NCBI RefSeq assembly: GCF_023006325.1
Contig: NZ_JAINDF010000006.1
Location: forward strand, 248,001-312,000
Direction of reading: 5' to 3'
Length of the DNA: 64,000 bases
From: Kordiimonas marina
GTDB taxonomy: Bacteria; Pseudomonadota; Alphaproteobacteria; Sphingomonadales; Kordiimonadaceae
Shown here: piece by piece, positions 17,390-27,263 of the stretch
Layout: each line of letters opens with the position of its first letter
How positions within the stretch are numbered: position 1 is the first letter of the stretch
The notes under the pieces: generated by a model
Told to the model about the DNA's origin: nothing
Seen by the model: the letters and a program-made list of their open reading frames with translations, nothing else
The model's database searches: none
Position numbers and translations under genes: made by a program

Positions 17390-18859
17390 GTGGCATCAGG
17401 CAAGCCAATATTCGGTCTAATAAGGGGAGGGCTGGCCGCGGGGCTCGCGCTGAGTTCGCACGCGGCCTGGGCACAGCATATCTGGGTTGAACCGCGCGCC
17501 GAGGCCAAGCTGGCGCTGACGGATAATGCCACCTTGGTGGATACAGGCCGGATATCCGATGCGGTTCTCGATATTTCACCCGGTATCAATATGCGCATTG
17601 AAGGCCGCAAGACCAAAGGCGCGATCGATTATTCCTACGATTACCTCTATTTCATGTCGGACAAATCCACCGACCAGCGCCACCATCTGTTCGGGCTGAT
17701 TGATGCCGAGGTCTGGGAAGATCACCTGACGGTCAATGGCCGCGCGAGCGTGCAGGAAATGTTCATCGACCGAGGGGCGGGGCTGTCCAATACCATCGCC
17801 AACAGAAGCGCCAACAGGCGCACGGTCCAGAACTATACCACCGATGCCATCCTCAAGGGCGGCTTCAGGGATTTTGCTGATTGGCGACTGAGCTACCGGT
17901 TCGGTCTCATGCTGAGCCCCGCCGATAATCTGAATGATCCGACACTGACGGCTCATTTTTCGGATTCTGAGACCCACGAATTCGTGGGGTCGATCGGCTC
18001 GGGCGATCGGTTCAACAATCTGGAATGGACCATTTCTGCCAACCGGTCGACCGTGATCCGCAGCCTGGCAGTGGCCAACTATCTCAATGAAAGTGTCAAA
18101 GGGGAGTTCTGGTACAAGTTCAACCGGCATTTCGCCATCGTCGGGTCGCTTGGCTATACCAAGAATAATTTTCAGACCAGCGCACTTGCCGCAAATGGCC
18201 GCGCCTGGGAAGTTGGGGCACGCTGGACACCGGGCCAGAAGCTTGATCTGACGGTGAGGCGGGGCAAGGAAGGCAAGCGCAGTACCTGGTATGTCCGGCT
18301 CCAGCATTTTTTCTCTGCCCGGATCAATGTCACCGCCACCTACACGGATACCCTGTCCGCCATGTCTCTGGTAATGAACGATAGCCTGCAGGGTTATAAA
18401 TTCGACCAGTCAGGGGGCATTGTGGACCCGTCGGGCATTACGGTGGACAATAGCACGCCAAACTTTTCGCTCTCTGACGTGGATTTCCGACGCCGGTTCG
18501 CAAACGTCGTGCTGACATGGCAGAAACGTCGGTCTCAGATTTATTTCAGTGCGAATAATGAATGGCGCACGTACGATAATGCAACAGGTACAGCAAAAAC
18601 CTGGGGGATTTCCGGTGGACTGAAGCATAATATCGATGAGAATTCGAAACTTTCGGGCACACTAAGCTATCGACGGAGTAGATTTGAGAATTCAGTTCGG
18701 GTAGACAATTACATAGTTGGGGGTCTTGACTGGTCGAGGACTTTGTCGCGCTATTTTAAACTGTCGGTATCTGTGAACCACAGCGAAAGGTTGTCAAACA
18801 CGGCTGGCGGCAATTTGCGCGAAAATACTTTGACCATGTATCTCAGAGGGACTTATTAG
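17390..18859 (+). CDS. PEP-CTERM-associated outer membrane beta-barrel protein
   Basis: A 489-residue exported protein with a GTG start and a signal peptide cleaved after AAWA. The rest is rich in alternating aromatic and polar beta-strands (IDYSYDYLYFM, WRLSYRFGL, LTMYLRGTY) and ends in an aromatic residue, as barrel proteins do. Layout and context match the TIGR03016 family of exosortase A loci. It may form a second outer-membrane component for polymer passage. It starts 12 bases after the kinase. Confidence 0.85.
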   Translation: MASGKPIFGLIRGGLAAGLALSSHAAWAQHIWVEPRAEAKLALTDNATLVDTGRISDAVLDISPGINMRIEGRKTKGAIDYSYDYLYFMSDKSTDQRHHLFGLIDAEVWEDHLTVNGRASVQEMFIDRGAGLSNTIANRSANRRTVQNYTTDAILKGGFRDFADWRLSYRFGLMLSPADNLNDPTLTAHFSDSETHEFVGSIGSGDRFNNLEWTISANRSTVIRSLAVANYLNESVKGEFWYKFNRHFAIVGSLGYTKNNFQTSALAANGRAWEVGARWTPGQKLDLTVRRGKEGKRSTWYVRLQHFFSARINVTATYTDTLSAMSLVMNDSLQGYKFDQSGGIVDPSGITVDNSTPNFSLSDVDFRRRFANVVLTWQKRRSQIYFSANNEWRTYDNATGTAKTWGISGGLKHNIDENSKLSGTLSYRRSRFENSVRVDNYIVGGLDWSRTLSRYFKLSVSVNHSERLSNTAGGNLRENTLTMYLRGTY

Positions 18860-18865
18860 AGCGGC

Positions 18866-19903
18866 ATGTACGAAAGCTTTTACAATTTACAGGGACGGCC
18901 TTTCCAACTGACGCCGGACCCGCGCTTTTATTTTAGCTCCCGCACTCATAAGAAGGCGATGGCCTACCTGACCTATGGCCTGAACCAGGGCGAAGGTTTC
19001 ATTATCGTAACCGGTGACATTGGTACGGGTAAGACGACCTTGGTGCGTCACCTGTTCGACACGCTGGATCGCAACGAATTTATCGCAGCCATGATCGTCA
19101 GCACCCAGTTGAGCGCGGAGGACCTTTTGCGCAGTGTGGTCGCAGCGTTCGGGCTGGATGCCCAGGCCGATGACAAAGGCCAGTTGCTTGCACGGTTGGA
19201 GCGTCACCTCAGGGAACAATTCCGCATGGGGCGGCGCGCGCTTCTTGTGGTGGACGAAGCGCAGAACCTGTCGAACGCGGCCTTGGAAGAGATGCGGATG
19301 CTTTCTAACTTCCAGGAAGGCGACAAAGCCCTTCTGCAAAGCTTCCTCGTCGGCCAACCGGAATTCCGGGAGCGTATCTTCACAGCCCCCGAGCTTGAGC
19401 AACTGCGCCAGCGGGTGATCGCCACCCACCATCTGGAACCGATGGATAAGGAAGAACTGGCGGGCTATATCGAACACCGCCTGAAGCTTGTGGGCTGGGA
19501 TAATGACCCGTGTTTTACTGCAGATGCTGTGGAAGCCATCTACAGGCATACCGCAGGTGTGCCGCGGCGCTTGAATACGCTGTGTTCGCGTGTCCTGCTC
19601 TTCGGGGCGCTTGAGGAAGTTCACACCATCGATGGGGATACCATCGAAAGCGTGGTGGCCGATATGGCCAGCGATACCCGGCAGGTTACGCCGACGTCCT
19701 CCGCCCGTCTGACCCCTCCGCCCGTCAGCCCACGGAATGATGGGACGGTGCCGCTTGAAGCCAAGACGGACAAAAATGCCAAGGAAATGCAGGACCGGAT
19801 CAACCAGCTCGAAACCATGATGAAGTCGCAGGACGAGACCTTGAAACGCCTGACGGAGCTGATGACCAATCTCGCGGGTGGCGGCAAGAAGGATGACAGC
19901 TGA
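18866..19903 (+). CDS. XrtA-associated ExeA-like AAA ATPase
   Basis: A 345-residue P-loop ATPase. The N-terminal YESFYNLQGRPFQLTPDP motif is typical of ExeA/GspA-type ATPases. Walker A is GDIGTGKTTL, Walker B is ALLVVDEAQ, and arginines follow in the PRRLNTLCSRVL sensor region. A helical, Gln/Lys-rich tail (about 300-340) looks like a coiled coil. It is a standard member of XrtA loci (TIGR03015), of unknown exact role. The stop codon overlaps the deacetylase start. Confidence 0.93.
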   Translation: MYESFYNLQGRPFQLTPDPRFYFSSRTHKKAMAYLTYGLNQGEGFIIVTGDIGTGKTTLVRHLFDTLDRNEFIAAMIVSTQLSAEDLLRSVVAAFGLDAQADDKGQLLARLERHLREQFRMGRRALLVVDEAQNLSNAALEEMRMLSNFQEGDKALLQSFLVGQPEFRERIFTAPELEQLRQRVIATHHLEPMDKEELAGYIEHRLKLVGWDNDPCFTADAVEAIYRHTAGVPRRLNTLCSRVLLFGALEEVHTIDGDTIESVVADMASDTRQVTPTSSARLTPPPVSPRNDGTVPLEAKTDKNAKEMQDRINQLETMMKSQDETLKRLTELMTNLAGGGKKDDS

Positions 19904-20816
19904 AGGCCTGAGCTCAGCCCCTTTTATTGCGCCAGTGGAGGCGTCGGTCTCTTATGACGGCCGTCATGCCTTCACGGTCGATGTCGAAGAATGGTTCCAG
20001 GTCGGGGCGTTCGAAACCACATTGAAGCGGGAAGACTGGCCTGCGCTCGAAAGCCGGGTCGAACGCCAGACCTATGCCATTCTGGCGCTGCTTGAAGAAA
20101 CCGGTGTGAAGGCGACCTTCTTTTGCCTGGGCTGGGTGGCTGAACGTAAGCCGCTGCTCATTCATGCGCTTCATGAAGCGGGTCATGAGGTGGCCTGCCA
20201 CGGCAGGGACCACCGCCGTTTGTTCACCATGGACCGCAAAACTTTCGAGCGTGACCTGACGGTTGCCAAGGCGCAGCTTGAAGATGCGATCGGCGCACCT
20301 GTGCGGGGTTACCGCGCGCCCAGTTTTTCGCTGACGCCGGATATCTGGTGGGTGTATGACGCGCTGGCTGCTGCGGGCTTTATCTACTCGTCCAGCCTTT
20401 ATCCTTTGAAAACAGATCATTACGGGATGCCTGCGGCGCCGCGCCAGCCCTTTTGGCCGGTGGCGGATCGGTCCGTCCTAGAAGTGCCGATGACGGTTTG
20501 CCATGTGTTTGGCCGCTCATTGCCGGCGTCTGGCGGCGGGTATTTCCGTCTGCTGCCGTATGCCCTCGGTCGTTGGCTTCTGGCGAAAGGCAGTAAGCAG
20601 GCGGGCAGCCCGGCAGTTTTCTATATGCACCCGTGGGAGATGGACCCGGACCAGCCGTTTGTCGCCGATGCCCCGTGGCTATCGCGTTTCCGGCACTATA
20701 CCGGCCAGCGCGCGCTTGAGGGCAAACTCCGGCGCTTGCACAAGGATTTCCGCTGGGGACGCATGGATGAAACCATCGTAGCGCCGGTTTTGAAGGCGGA
20801 AGGGCGGGTGCTGTGA
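19893..20816 (+). CDS. XrtA-system polysaccharide deacetylase
   Basis: A 307-residue NodB-fold deacetylase that probably removes acetyl groups from the exopolysaccharide. Motifs seen are FTVDVEEWFQV (catalytic and metal aspartate), ATFFCLGWVAE, HEVACHGRDH (metal histidines), RGYRAPSFS and FYMHPWEMD. The C-terminal DUF3473-like region fits TIGR03006. The ATG at 19893 overlaps the ATPase stop by 11 bases. A GTG at 19878 is the alternative. No signal peptide is seen, so its site of action is unclear. Confidence 0.92.
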   Translation: MTAEGLSSAPFIAPVEASVSYDGRHAFTVDVEEWFQVGAFETTLKREDWPALESRVERQTYAILALLEETGVKATFFCLGWVAERKPLLIHALHEAGHEVACHGRDHRRLFTMDRKTFERDLTVAKAQLEDAIGAPVRGYRAPSFSLTPDIWWVYDALAAAGFIYSSSLYPLKTDHYGMPAAPRQPFWPVADRSVLEVPMTVCHVFGRSLPASGGGYFRLLPYALGRWLLAKGSKQAGSPAVFYMHPWEMDPDQPFVADAPWLSRFRHYTGQRALEGKLRRLHKDFRWGRMDETIVAPVLKAEGRVL

Positions 20817-21859
20817 GCCTGACGGTCCGACAGATGGAAGCCACGGATGTGGCCGCGTGGGATAGCTTCGTTGCAGGCCATCCTGATGGCACCTTCTGTC
20901 ACCGTGCCGGTTGGAAGCAGGTACAGGAAGTGGGCGCGGGGCAGGAAAGTCCGTTCCTGCTTGCGGAAGACGAAGGCGGGCGTCTTGTCGGGGTCATGCC
21001 GCTCACGTTCCGCAACAGCCTGCTGTTCGGGCGCGCGGCCATGTCCAGCATGTTCGGGGTTTATGGTGGCGCCTTGGCGGAAACCGGCGCGGCTTACCAG
21101 GCTTTGGAAGACGAAGCCTGGAAGCGGGCGCAAGCCTGGGGCGCGGACGTGCTCGAGTGCCGGACGGTCAAGGCGCGCCATGCCGAAATGGAGGGCTGGC
21201 AGGTGCCGGCCCCGAAGGCGGCTACTTTCCGAAAAACCTTGGCGGATGATGAGGATGGACTTCTCAAGGCGATCCCGCGCAAGCAGCGGGCGGTGGTTAG
21301 AAAGGCGCTTGAAGGCGGTCTCAGTTCGGACTGGAGCGGGGACTTGGACACCTTCTATGCGCTTTATGCCCGCAGCGTTCATGCGCTTGGGACGCCGGTA
21401 TTCCCTAAGAAAATATTCGAAGTGATGGCCGATGTTTTCGCGCCCAATCTCGATATTCAGGTCGTTCGGGACCAGGCTGGCAGGGCGGTGGCGAGCCTGA
21501 TGAGCTTTTATGATGCTGATACCGTGCTGCCTTATTATGCGGGGTCAGGCCCGGGTGCGCGCGAGGCGAAAGCCCATGACTATATGTATTTCGACCTGAT
21601 GAAACGGGCGCGTGAACGCGGTAAGACAGTGTTCGATTTCGGGCGCAGCAAAATCGGCAGCGGTCCTTATTTCTTCAAGAAAAACTGGGGCTTAGAGCCG
21701 ACGCCGCTTGAGTATGAATACCGCGTGGCGGCGGGCGCCCAGGTTCCGGACCTGTCCCCGACCAGCGGCAAATATGCGCTGATGGTCAAGGTATGGAAAC
21801 GGCTACCTTTATGGCTTGCCAACCGGCTCGGCCCGCCGGTCGCGCGGCACCTGGGATAG
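20813..21859 (+). CDS. FemAB-family PEP-CTERM system protein
   Basis: A 348-residue GNAT-fold protein of the FemAB type, matching the exosortase-associated family TIGR03019. Conserved parts are TFCHRAGWKQV at the start, PRKQRAVVRKAL in the middle and FDFGRSKIGSGPYFFKKNWG near the end. FemAB enzymes join amino acids to peptidoglycan or other amines; here a transfer to exopolysaccharide or protein is only proposed. The GTG start overlaps the deacetylase stop as GTGA, which indicates translational coupling. Confidence 0.9.
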   Translation: MSLTVRQMEATDVAAWDSFVAGHPDGTFCHRAGWKQVQEVGAGQESPFLLAEDEGGRLVGVMPLTFRNSLLFGRAAMSSMFGVYGGALAETGAAYQALEDEAWKRAQAWGADVLECRTVKARHAEMEGWQVPAPKAATFRKTLADDEDGLLKAIPRKQRAVVRKALEGGLSSDWSGDLDTFYALYARSVHALGTPVFPKKIFEVMADVFAPNLDIQVVRDQAGRAVASLMSFYDADTVLPYYAGSGPGAREAKAHDYMYFDLMKRARERGKTVFDFGRSKIGSGPYFFKKNWGLEPTPLEYEYRVAAGAQVPDLSPTSGKYALMVKVWKRLPLWLANRLGPPVARHLG

Positions 21860-21870
21860 GGGGTAACACT

Positions 21871-23103
21871 ATGGCCCGTATCCTTTTTCTCGCGCACCGC
21901 ATCCCGTATCCACCCAACAAGGGTGACAAGATCCGATCATGGCATTTTTTCGAGCATCTGGCCCAGCAGCATGACGTGCATCTGGGCTTTTATGTCGATG
22001 ACAAACGCGACCTGCAACACATTCCGTTCCTTGAGAATATGTCAGCAAGCCTATGTTTTGAAACGGTAAGTCCTTTCCGACAAAAGCTGCGCGGGCTGGT
22101 TTTGGGGTTGCTGCAACAGTTGCCCTTCACGCTTGCCGCTTATCCGCAAAAGCGGTTAAAGGCTTATGCGAAAAGGCTTATTGAGAATGACGAGGTCGAC
22201 CTGGTCTTTTTGTTCTCAGCAGCGACAGCGCCGCTGGTTATGGAAAAAGACCGTATTTTCAAAGGGCTACCGGTCGTTGCTGACCTGGTGGATATGGATT
22301 CGGCCAAGTGGTCCGCCTATGCTGCACGCTCCCGCTGGCCTTTTAGCGCGCTATACCGCAGAGAAGCGCGGCTTTTGCGGGCTTTTGAGGCCGAAATCGC
22401 TGGTGTTGCAGATGCAACAGTTTTCGTCACCGACGCGGAAGCCAGGCTGTTCCGGCAGGAGACCGACAGCAAGGGCCGGGTCGAAGCCGTGCCGAACGGG
22501 GTCGACCTCAAAATGTTCGACCCGGATCGTTTCAGTGCCGGACCGAAAAATGCTGCCGAAGAACCGGTGGTCATTTTCACCGGTGCGATGGACTATCGGC
22601 CCAATGTCGAGGCGGCTGTGTGGTTTTGCCGGCATGTCTGGCCGCAGGTACGGCGCGCGATACCCGGCGCGCGGTTCAAAATCGCCGGGGCGCCGGTCGC
22701 CCCACGTGTGACGGAGGAGGCCGCGAAGGCGGACGGCGTTGAGGTGCTGGGCTATGTCGAGGATATGGCGGCGGAGATTGCCGCGGCTGACATCGCGGTT
22801 GCGCCGCTCCTGACCGCGCGGGGCCTGCAGAACAAGGTGCTGGAAGGCATGGCGATGGCAAAGCCGGTGATCGCGAGCCCGGCCGCGCTTGAAGGTATCG
22901 AGGCGGCCCCGGATGAAGACATCATGCTGGCGGACGGCCCGGGGGACTTTGCCTCAAGGCTGACCATGCTGCTGCATGACAGCGACAGGCGTACCGCGCT
23001 CGGTGCAAACGCCCGGCGCTTTGTCGAGGCCCATCATGCCTGGAAACCGGCGCTGGCCAAGTTCGACCGGCTGATCGCGGATGTGCTGGAGCGCAAGGGA
23101 TGA
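21871..23103 (+). CDS. XrtA-system glycosyltransferase (TIGR03087-like)
   Basis: A 410-residue GT-B glycosyltransferase. The start MARILFLAHRIPYPPNKGDKI is the hallmark of the PEP-CTERM-linked family. The donor-binding half has VVIFTGAMDYRPNVEAA, EVLGYVEDM and LEGMAMAKPVI. It likely adds a sugar to the lipid-linked repeat unit. The ATG at 21871 follows a GGATAGGGGG site; the frame is open further upstream. The stop overlaps the exosortase start as ATGA. Confidence 0.93.
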   Translation: MARILFLAHRIPYPPNKGDKIRSWHFFEHLAQQHDVHLGFYVDDKRDLQHIPFLENMSASLCFETVSPFRQKLRGLVLGLLQQLPFTLAAYPQKRLKAYAKRLIENDEVDLVFLFSAATAPLVMEKDRIFKGLPVVADLVDMDSAKWSAYAARSRWPFSALYRREARLLRAFEAEIAGVADATVFVTDAEARLFRQETDSKGRVEAVPNGVDLKMFDPDRFSAGPKNAAEEPVVIFTGAMDYRPNVEAAVWFCRHVWPQVRRAIPGARFKIAGAPVAPRVTEEAAKADGVEVLGYVEDMAAEIAAADIAVAPLLTARGLQNKVLEGMAMAKPVIASPAALEGIEAAPDEDIMLADGPGDFASRLTMLLHDSDRRTALGANARRFVEAHHAWKPALAKFDRLIADVLERKG

Positions 23104-24638
23104 CGGGCGCGCCCCATGCCCGCCTCCAGTTGATGCCGGTGGCCTTATGGCTTTCCGGTCTTCTCCTGATCGGGCTGGCCTGGTGGCCGGATGCGCAGAA
23201 CCTTGCTTGGCTCGTATGGACCAGGGACACCTATAACTACGGCCTTTGGGTGCCGGTGATCAGCCTGTGGCTTATCTGGCGTGACAGGGACAGGCTTCAG
23301 GGCCAAGCCTTAACGCCGTGGCTCGGCGGCGCGCCGGTGATGGCGGGCGCGGCCATCCTGTGGCTGGCGGGAAGCTTTTTCGATGCTGGCCTCCTGCGTC
23401 ATCTGGCGCTGATCACGGCGTTGCAGGGGCTGACGCTGGTGGCGTTTGGGCCGGTGGTCTACCGCCGTGTCCTGTTCCCGATGCTGTTCCTCTATCTGAT
23501 GGTGCCGTTTGGCGAGGGGATGATACCACCCCTTCAGCAATTAACCGCGGACGGCACGATCCGTCTGCTCCGCCTGGTGGGCATCCCCGCCCAGTCGGAC
23601 GGTGTGCTGATCACCTTGCCGAGCGGGGTTTACGAGGTCGCCCGCGCCTGTGCCGGGGTCCAGTTCCTGTTCACCAGCCTGGTGATGAGCGTGCTGATGG
23701 CCTTCCTGGCGTTCCGGCGCTGGCGCAAACGCGCGGCCATGGTGCTTGCAGGCGTCCTGGTGCCGATTTTGGCCAATATTCTGCGGGTTTTCAGCATCCT
23801 GGTGATCTCGGAACTGACAAGCCAGCAGTTTGCCAAAAGCATCGACCATATCGTGTACGGATGGGTGTTCCTGTCCTTCATCCTCCTGATCCTGATCGCC
23901 CTCGCTTACCGTTATGCCGATAACGCGGAAGACGAGGCAGAGGCGGACCCCGGTGAGGTGGCGGCGCCGACACGGCAGGCTATGGCCTGGATCGCGGTCC
24001 TCATCCTTCTGCCGCTGGGTGCGCGGCTTTTGCTGCCCCCGGTCGAGGCTTCGACTGTTTGCCCGCTGCCGGACAAACCCCTGCCGGCCTGCGAAGGGTG
24101 CGGCTACCGTTTGCTGGATGCCAGCCACACATATGGCTGGCCGCTTTATGCTGGGACGGACAAGGAAGGCAAGGCCCTGTACCGGCATGCAGGCATCCGG
24201 CTTCAGCTTTACCGCGCGCTCTATAGCCCGGAACGGCCCGGTCACCGGCTCAGCGGGCTTGAAAACCGGCTGGGGAGTGATGGCTGGGCGCCGCTGCCGG
24301 GCCGGGGTGGTACCACGGTGACCGTGGGGGCTTACAAAGCCCGGGAAATCGTCCTGTGGCGCGGCGCGGCGCGGCGGCTTGTGTGGCAACTTCAGTTTGT
24401 CGGCGGTCATGCTGTCACATCACTGTGGCAAGCCAAGCTGTGGGGCGGGTTTGCCAGGCTGCGCCATGGGGCTGCCCGTGCGGCGGTCCTCAGCGTCTCA
24501 ACCGAGATATCCGGTACGGAAAACGCGGCGCGCGCCGAGATCCGGAATTTTCTATCGACTTTTCCCCCTGAAACGATTTTATGGGATGGGGGCATAAACG
24601 CGGATAAGGATATTTTATGTGCGGCATCAGCGGGATAA
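23100..24638 (+). CDS. xrtA: Exosortase A with C-terminal EpsI-like domain
   Basis: A 512-residue membrane transpeptidase-like enzyme that processes PEP-CTERM proteins. About eight hydrophobic helices span residues 15-272. The proposed catalytic residues are all visible: Cys184 in RACAGVQFL, Arg229 in NILRV and His250 in DHIVYGW. A soluble C-terminal part (about 290-512) resembles EpsI, as is usual for exosortase A. It would recognise the VPAP tail of the surface protein at 4287. The start overlaps the glycosyltransferase stop by four bases. The end overlaps the amidotransferase start by 22 bases. Confidence 0.93.
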   Translation: MTGAPHARLQLMPVALWLSGLLLIGLAWWPDAQNLAWLVWTRDTYNYGLWVPVISLWLIWRDRDRLQGQALTPWLGGAPVMAGAAILWLAGSFFDAGLLRHLALITALQGLTLVAFGPVVYRRVLFPMLFLYLMVPFGEGMIPPLQQLTADGTIRLLRLVGIPAQSDGVLITLPSGVYEVARACAGVQFLFTSLVMSVLMAFLAFRRWRKRAAMVLAGVLVPILANILRVFSILVISELTSQQFAKSIDHIVYGWVFLSFILLILIALAYRYADNAEDEAEADPGEVAAPTRQAMAWIAVLILLPLGARLLLPPVEASTVCPLPDKPLPACEGCGYRLLDASHTYGWPLYAGTDKEGKALYRHAGIRLQLYRALYSPERPGHRLSGLENRLGSDGWAPLPGRGGTTVTVGAYKAREIVLWRGAARRLVWQLQFVGGHAVTSLWQAKLWGGFARLRHGAARAAVLSVSTEISGTENAARAEIRNFLSTFPPETILWDGGINADKDILCAASAG

Positions 24639-26515
24639 TGACGGCAGACGGTGCGGGGGTCGACCAGTCGGCCCTCAGGCGGATGACCGACCGGATCGCC
24701 CACCGCGGCCCTGATGGCGAAGGCTTTTTCTGGGGCGCGGGCGTTGCCCTTGGCCACCGCAGGCTCGTCATTCTGGATGAAAGCGGCGGTGTGCAGCCCA
24801 TGTATGGCGCCGACGACCAGGTCGTGATTAGCTACAATGGCGAAATCTATAATTTCCAGACGCTTCGGCGCGAGCTGGAACTGCTGGGCCATACGTTCAA
24901 GACCGACCATTCCGACACCGAAACCCTGCTTCATGCCTATCTGGAATGGGGCAGGGACTGCGTGCACCGGCTGCGGGGCATGTTTGCCTTCGCTATCTGG
25001 GACAACAGAACCGGTGAGCTGATGCTGGCGCGCGACCGCCTCGGCATCAAACCGCTTTACTATGGCACGCTGCCGGATGGCACCTTCCTGTTCGCGTCGG
25101 AGCTGAAGGCGCTCCTCACCCATCCGGGCCTGCCGCGCAAGCTGCGGCTTGATGCGCTGGAGGACTATCTCGCGCTTGGCTATGTCCCGGACCCCAAAAC
25201 CATCATCGACGGGGTGGAGAAGCTGGCGCCGGGTCATACGCTGGTGCGCCGGAAAGGCCAGCGCCACGCGGTGCCTGAACGCTATTGGGCACCCGATGTC
25301 ACCACGCCGCACGCAAAGGAAAACGATGCAAGCGAGTTTCTGGAGCGGCTTGAAGAAGCCGTGAAGATGCGCATGGTCGCTGACGTACCTTTGGGGGCAT
25401 TCCTGTCCGGCGGGCTGGATTCCAGCACCGTTGTCGGCCTGATGAGCCGCAACAGCGCGGAGCCGGTGGAAACCTGTGCGATCGGGTCGGAGGACCCGGC
25501 CTATGACGAAAGCGGTTTCGCCCAGCTTGCTGCCGATCATTTCCATACCCACCACCGGCTGCGCCTGTCGTCACCCGAAGACGGCTTTTTGCTGAAATGC
25601 ATGGCGGACGTCTATGACGAGCCATTCGCGGACCTGTCGGCCTTGCCGACATACCGGGTGTGTGCGCTGGCGCGGGAAAAGGTGAAGGTGGCGCTGTCAG
25701 GCGATGGCGGCGATGAACTGTTCGCGGGCTACAGACGCTACCGCTTCCATATGGCGGAGGAAGGGCTGCGCTCGATGCTGCCGCTGGGCCTCAGGCGCCC
25801 GCTTTTTGGCACACTGGCCCGGCTTTACCCCAAAATGGACTGGGCGCCCCAGTTCCTGCGCGCCAAATCCACCTTCGATGCGCTCGCCCGGTCCTCGGTT
25901 GAGGCCTATTTCCAAAGCGTCAGCAAAACGCCGGACCGTGACCGTGTGCGCCTGCAGTCAGCCAAAATGAAGATGCGGCTCGCGGGTTATCATCCCCATG
26001 ACCGCTTCAAGGAAATCGCGGATGAGGTCAAGGGCGCCCACGCGCTTTCGGTCGTGCAATATATCGATTTCATGACCTATCTGCCCGGCGATATCCTGAC
26101 CAAGGTGGACAGGGCCAGCATGGCTCATTCGCTGGAGGTCCGCGTGCCGGTGCTGGACCACAAGTTCGTCGAATGGGGGCTCAGGTTCGACCCCGATGCC
26201 CGCATCCATGACGGTGAGGGCAAGGCGATCTTCAAGAACGCCGTGCGGGGCTTTCTGCCGGACGAGATTATCGACAGGCCCAAGCGGGGCTTTGACGTGC
26301 CGGCGGTGAACTGGCTCCGCCACGAACTGGTGCCTGAGCTGGAAAAGCTCACGAACAGTGAACGGCTGCTGGATTCAGGGCTGATCGACCGCCGGGGGCT
26401 CCGCCGCATGGTCGATGAACATGTGAAGGGAGAAAGGGACCATCATACGACCTTATGGTCCCTTCTGATGCTCGACGGGTCGCTGGAACAGCTTGACTTG
26501 GATACCGCGGCCTAA
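24617..26515 (+). CDS. XrtA-system amidotransferase (asparagine synthase-like)
   Basis: A 632-residue class II glutamine amidotransferase fused to an ATP-pyrophosphatase domain. Cys2 (MCGISG) is the nucleophile for glutamine. The PP-loop SGGLDSS is at about residues 264-270. In exosortase loci this subfamily (TIGR03108) is thought to amidate a sugar acid or related group of the exopolysaccharide rather than make asparagine. It is the last gene of the operon and starts inside the xrtA end. Confidence 0.93.
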   Translation: MCGISGIMTADGAGVDQSALRRMTDRIAHRGPDGEGFFWGAGVALGHRRLVILDESGGVQPMYGADDQVVISYNGEIYNFQTLRRELELLGHTFKTDHSDTETLLHAYLEWGRDCVHRLRGMFAFAIWDNRTGELMLARDRLGIKPLYYGTLPDGTFLFASELKALLTHPGLPRKLRLDALEDYLALGYVPDPKTIIDGVEKLAPGHTLVRRKGQRHAVPERYWAPDVTTPHAKENDASEFLERLEEAVKMRMVADVPLGAFLSGGLDSSTVVGLMSRNSAEPVETCAIGSEDPAYDESGFAQLAADHFHTHHRLRLSSPEDGFLLKCMADVYDEPFADLSALPTYRVCALAREKVKVALSGDGGDELFAGYRRYRFHMAEEGLRSMLPLGLRRPLFGTLARLYPKMDWAPQFLRAKSTFDALARSSVEAYFQSVSKTPDRDRVRLQSAKMKMRLAGYHPHDRFKEIADEVKGAHALSVVQYIDFMTYLPGDILTKVDRASMAHSLEVRVPVLDHKFVEWGLRFDPDARIHDGEGKAIFKNAVRGFLPDEIIDRPKRGFDVPAVNWLRHELVPELEKLTNSERLLDSGLIDRRGLRRMVDEHVKGERDHHTTLWSLLMLDGSLEQLDLDTAA

Positions 26516-26534
26516 GCCAAAGGGCCGGCCGCGG
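26505..26534 (+). terminator. Possible weak terminator hairpin after the EPS operon
   Basis: CCGCGGCC (26505-26512) pairs with GGCCGCGG (26527-26534) around the amidotransferase stop codon. No T run follows, so it may only slow transcription or protect the 3' end. Confidence 0.3.
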
Positions 26535-26558
26535 CAGGATTTGGGTCAATATCAGGTT

Positions 26559-27245
26559 TTAACGATTGTCGAGCGCGTAGCCGGCGGAGCGGACGGTGCG
26601 GATGAAATCCTTGCCGCCATGTTCGTTGATCGCCTTGCGCAGACGGCGGATATGAACGTCCACCGTGCGCGGTTCGACATAGACGTCATGGCCCCACACC
26701 GAATCCAGCAGTTGCTCGCGCGAGAAGACGCGGCCCGGATTTTCCATGAAGTGACGCAGGAGCCGGTATTCGGTCGGCCCCAGATGCACGGGCTGATCGC
26801 CGCGCGTCACCCGGTGGGAGACATTGTCGAGCTTGATATCCTCGAACACCAGTTCATGGCCTGCAAGGGCAGGGCGGACGCGGCGGAGCACCGCCTGGAT
26901 ACGGGCCAGCAGTTCCTTCGGCGAGAAGGGCTTGACGATATAATCGTCGGCACCGGTCTCCAGGCCGCGGATACGGTCAGGCTCGTCCGCGCGGGCGGTG
27001 AGCATGATGATCGGCACATTGGCCGTGGTGTCCTTGCGGCGCAGCTGGCGGCAGATTTCAAGGCCGGAAAGGTTCGGCAGCATCCAGTCCAGCAGGATGA
27101 CGTCGGGGCATTCCTGGCTGGCGTGGTAAAGACCTTCCTCGCCGTCGGCGATCGCTTCAACCTGATAGCCTGCGCGTTCAAGATTGTAGCGCACCAGCTC
27201 GGTGATGTTCTCGTCGTCCTCGATGAGAAGAATACGTGTTTTCAA
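26559..27245 (-). CDS. phoB: Phosphate regulon response regulator PhoB
   Basis: A 228-residue OmpR-type regulator. The receiver domain has the acidic pocket ED10-D11, phospho-acceptor D53 in LLDWMLPN and Lys in VKPFSPKEL. The C-terminal winged helix has VHLGPTEYRLLRHF and PRTVDVHIRRLRKAI. It activates phosphate-starvation genes when phosphorylated by PhoR. It lies 18 bases downstream of phoU on the same strand, which supports PhoB over other OmpR members. Confidence 0.93.
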   Translation of the reverse strand: MKTRILLIEDDENITELVRYNLERAGYQVEAIADGEEGLYHASQECPDVILLDWMLPNLSGLEICRQLRRKDTTANVPIIMLTARADEPDRIRGLETGADDYIVKPFSPKELLARIQAVLRRVRPALAGHELVFEDIKLDNVSHRVTRGDQPVHLGPTEYRLLRHFMENPGRVFSREQLLDSVWGHDVYVEPRTVDVHIRRLRKAINEHGGKDFIRTVRSAGYALDNR

Positions 27246-27263
27246 GACTGTGTCCCTCCGGGC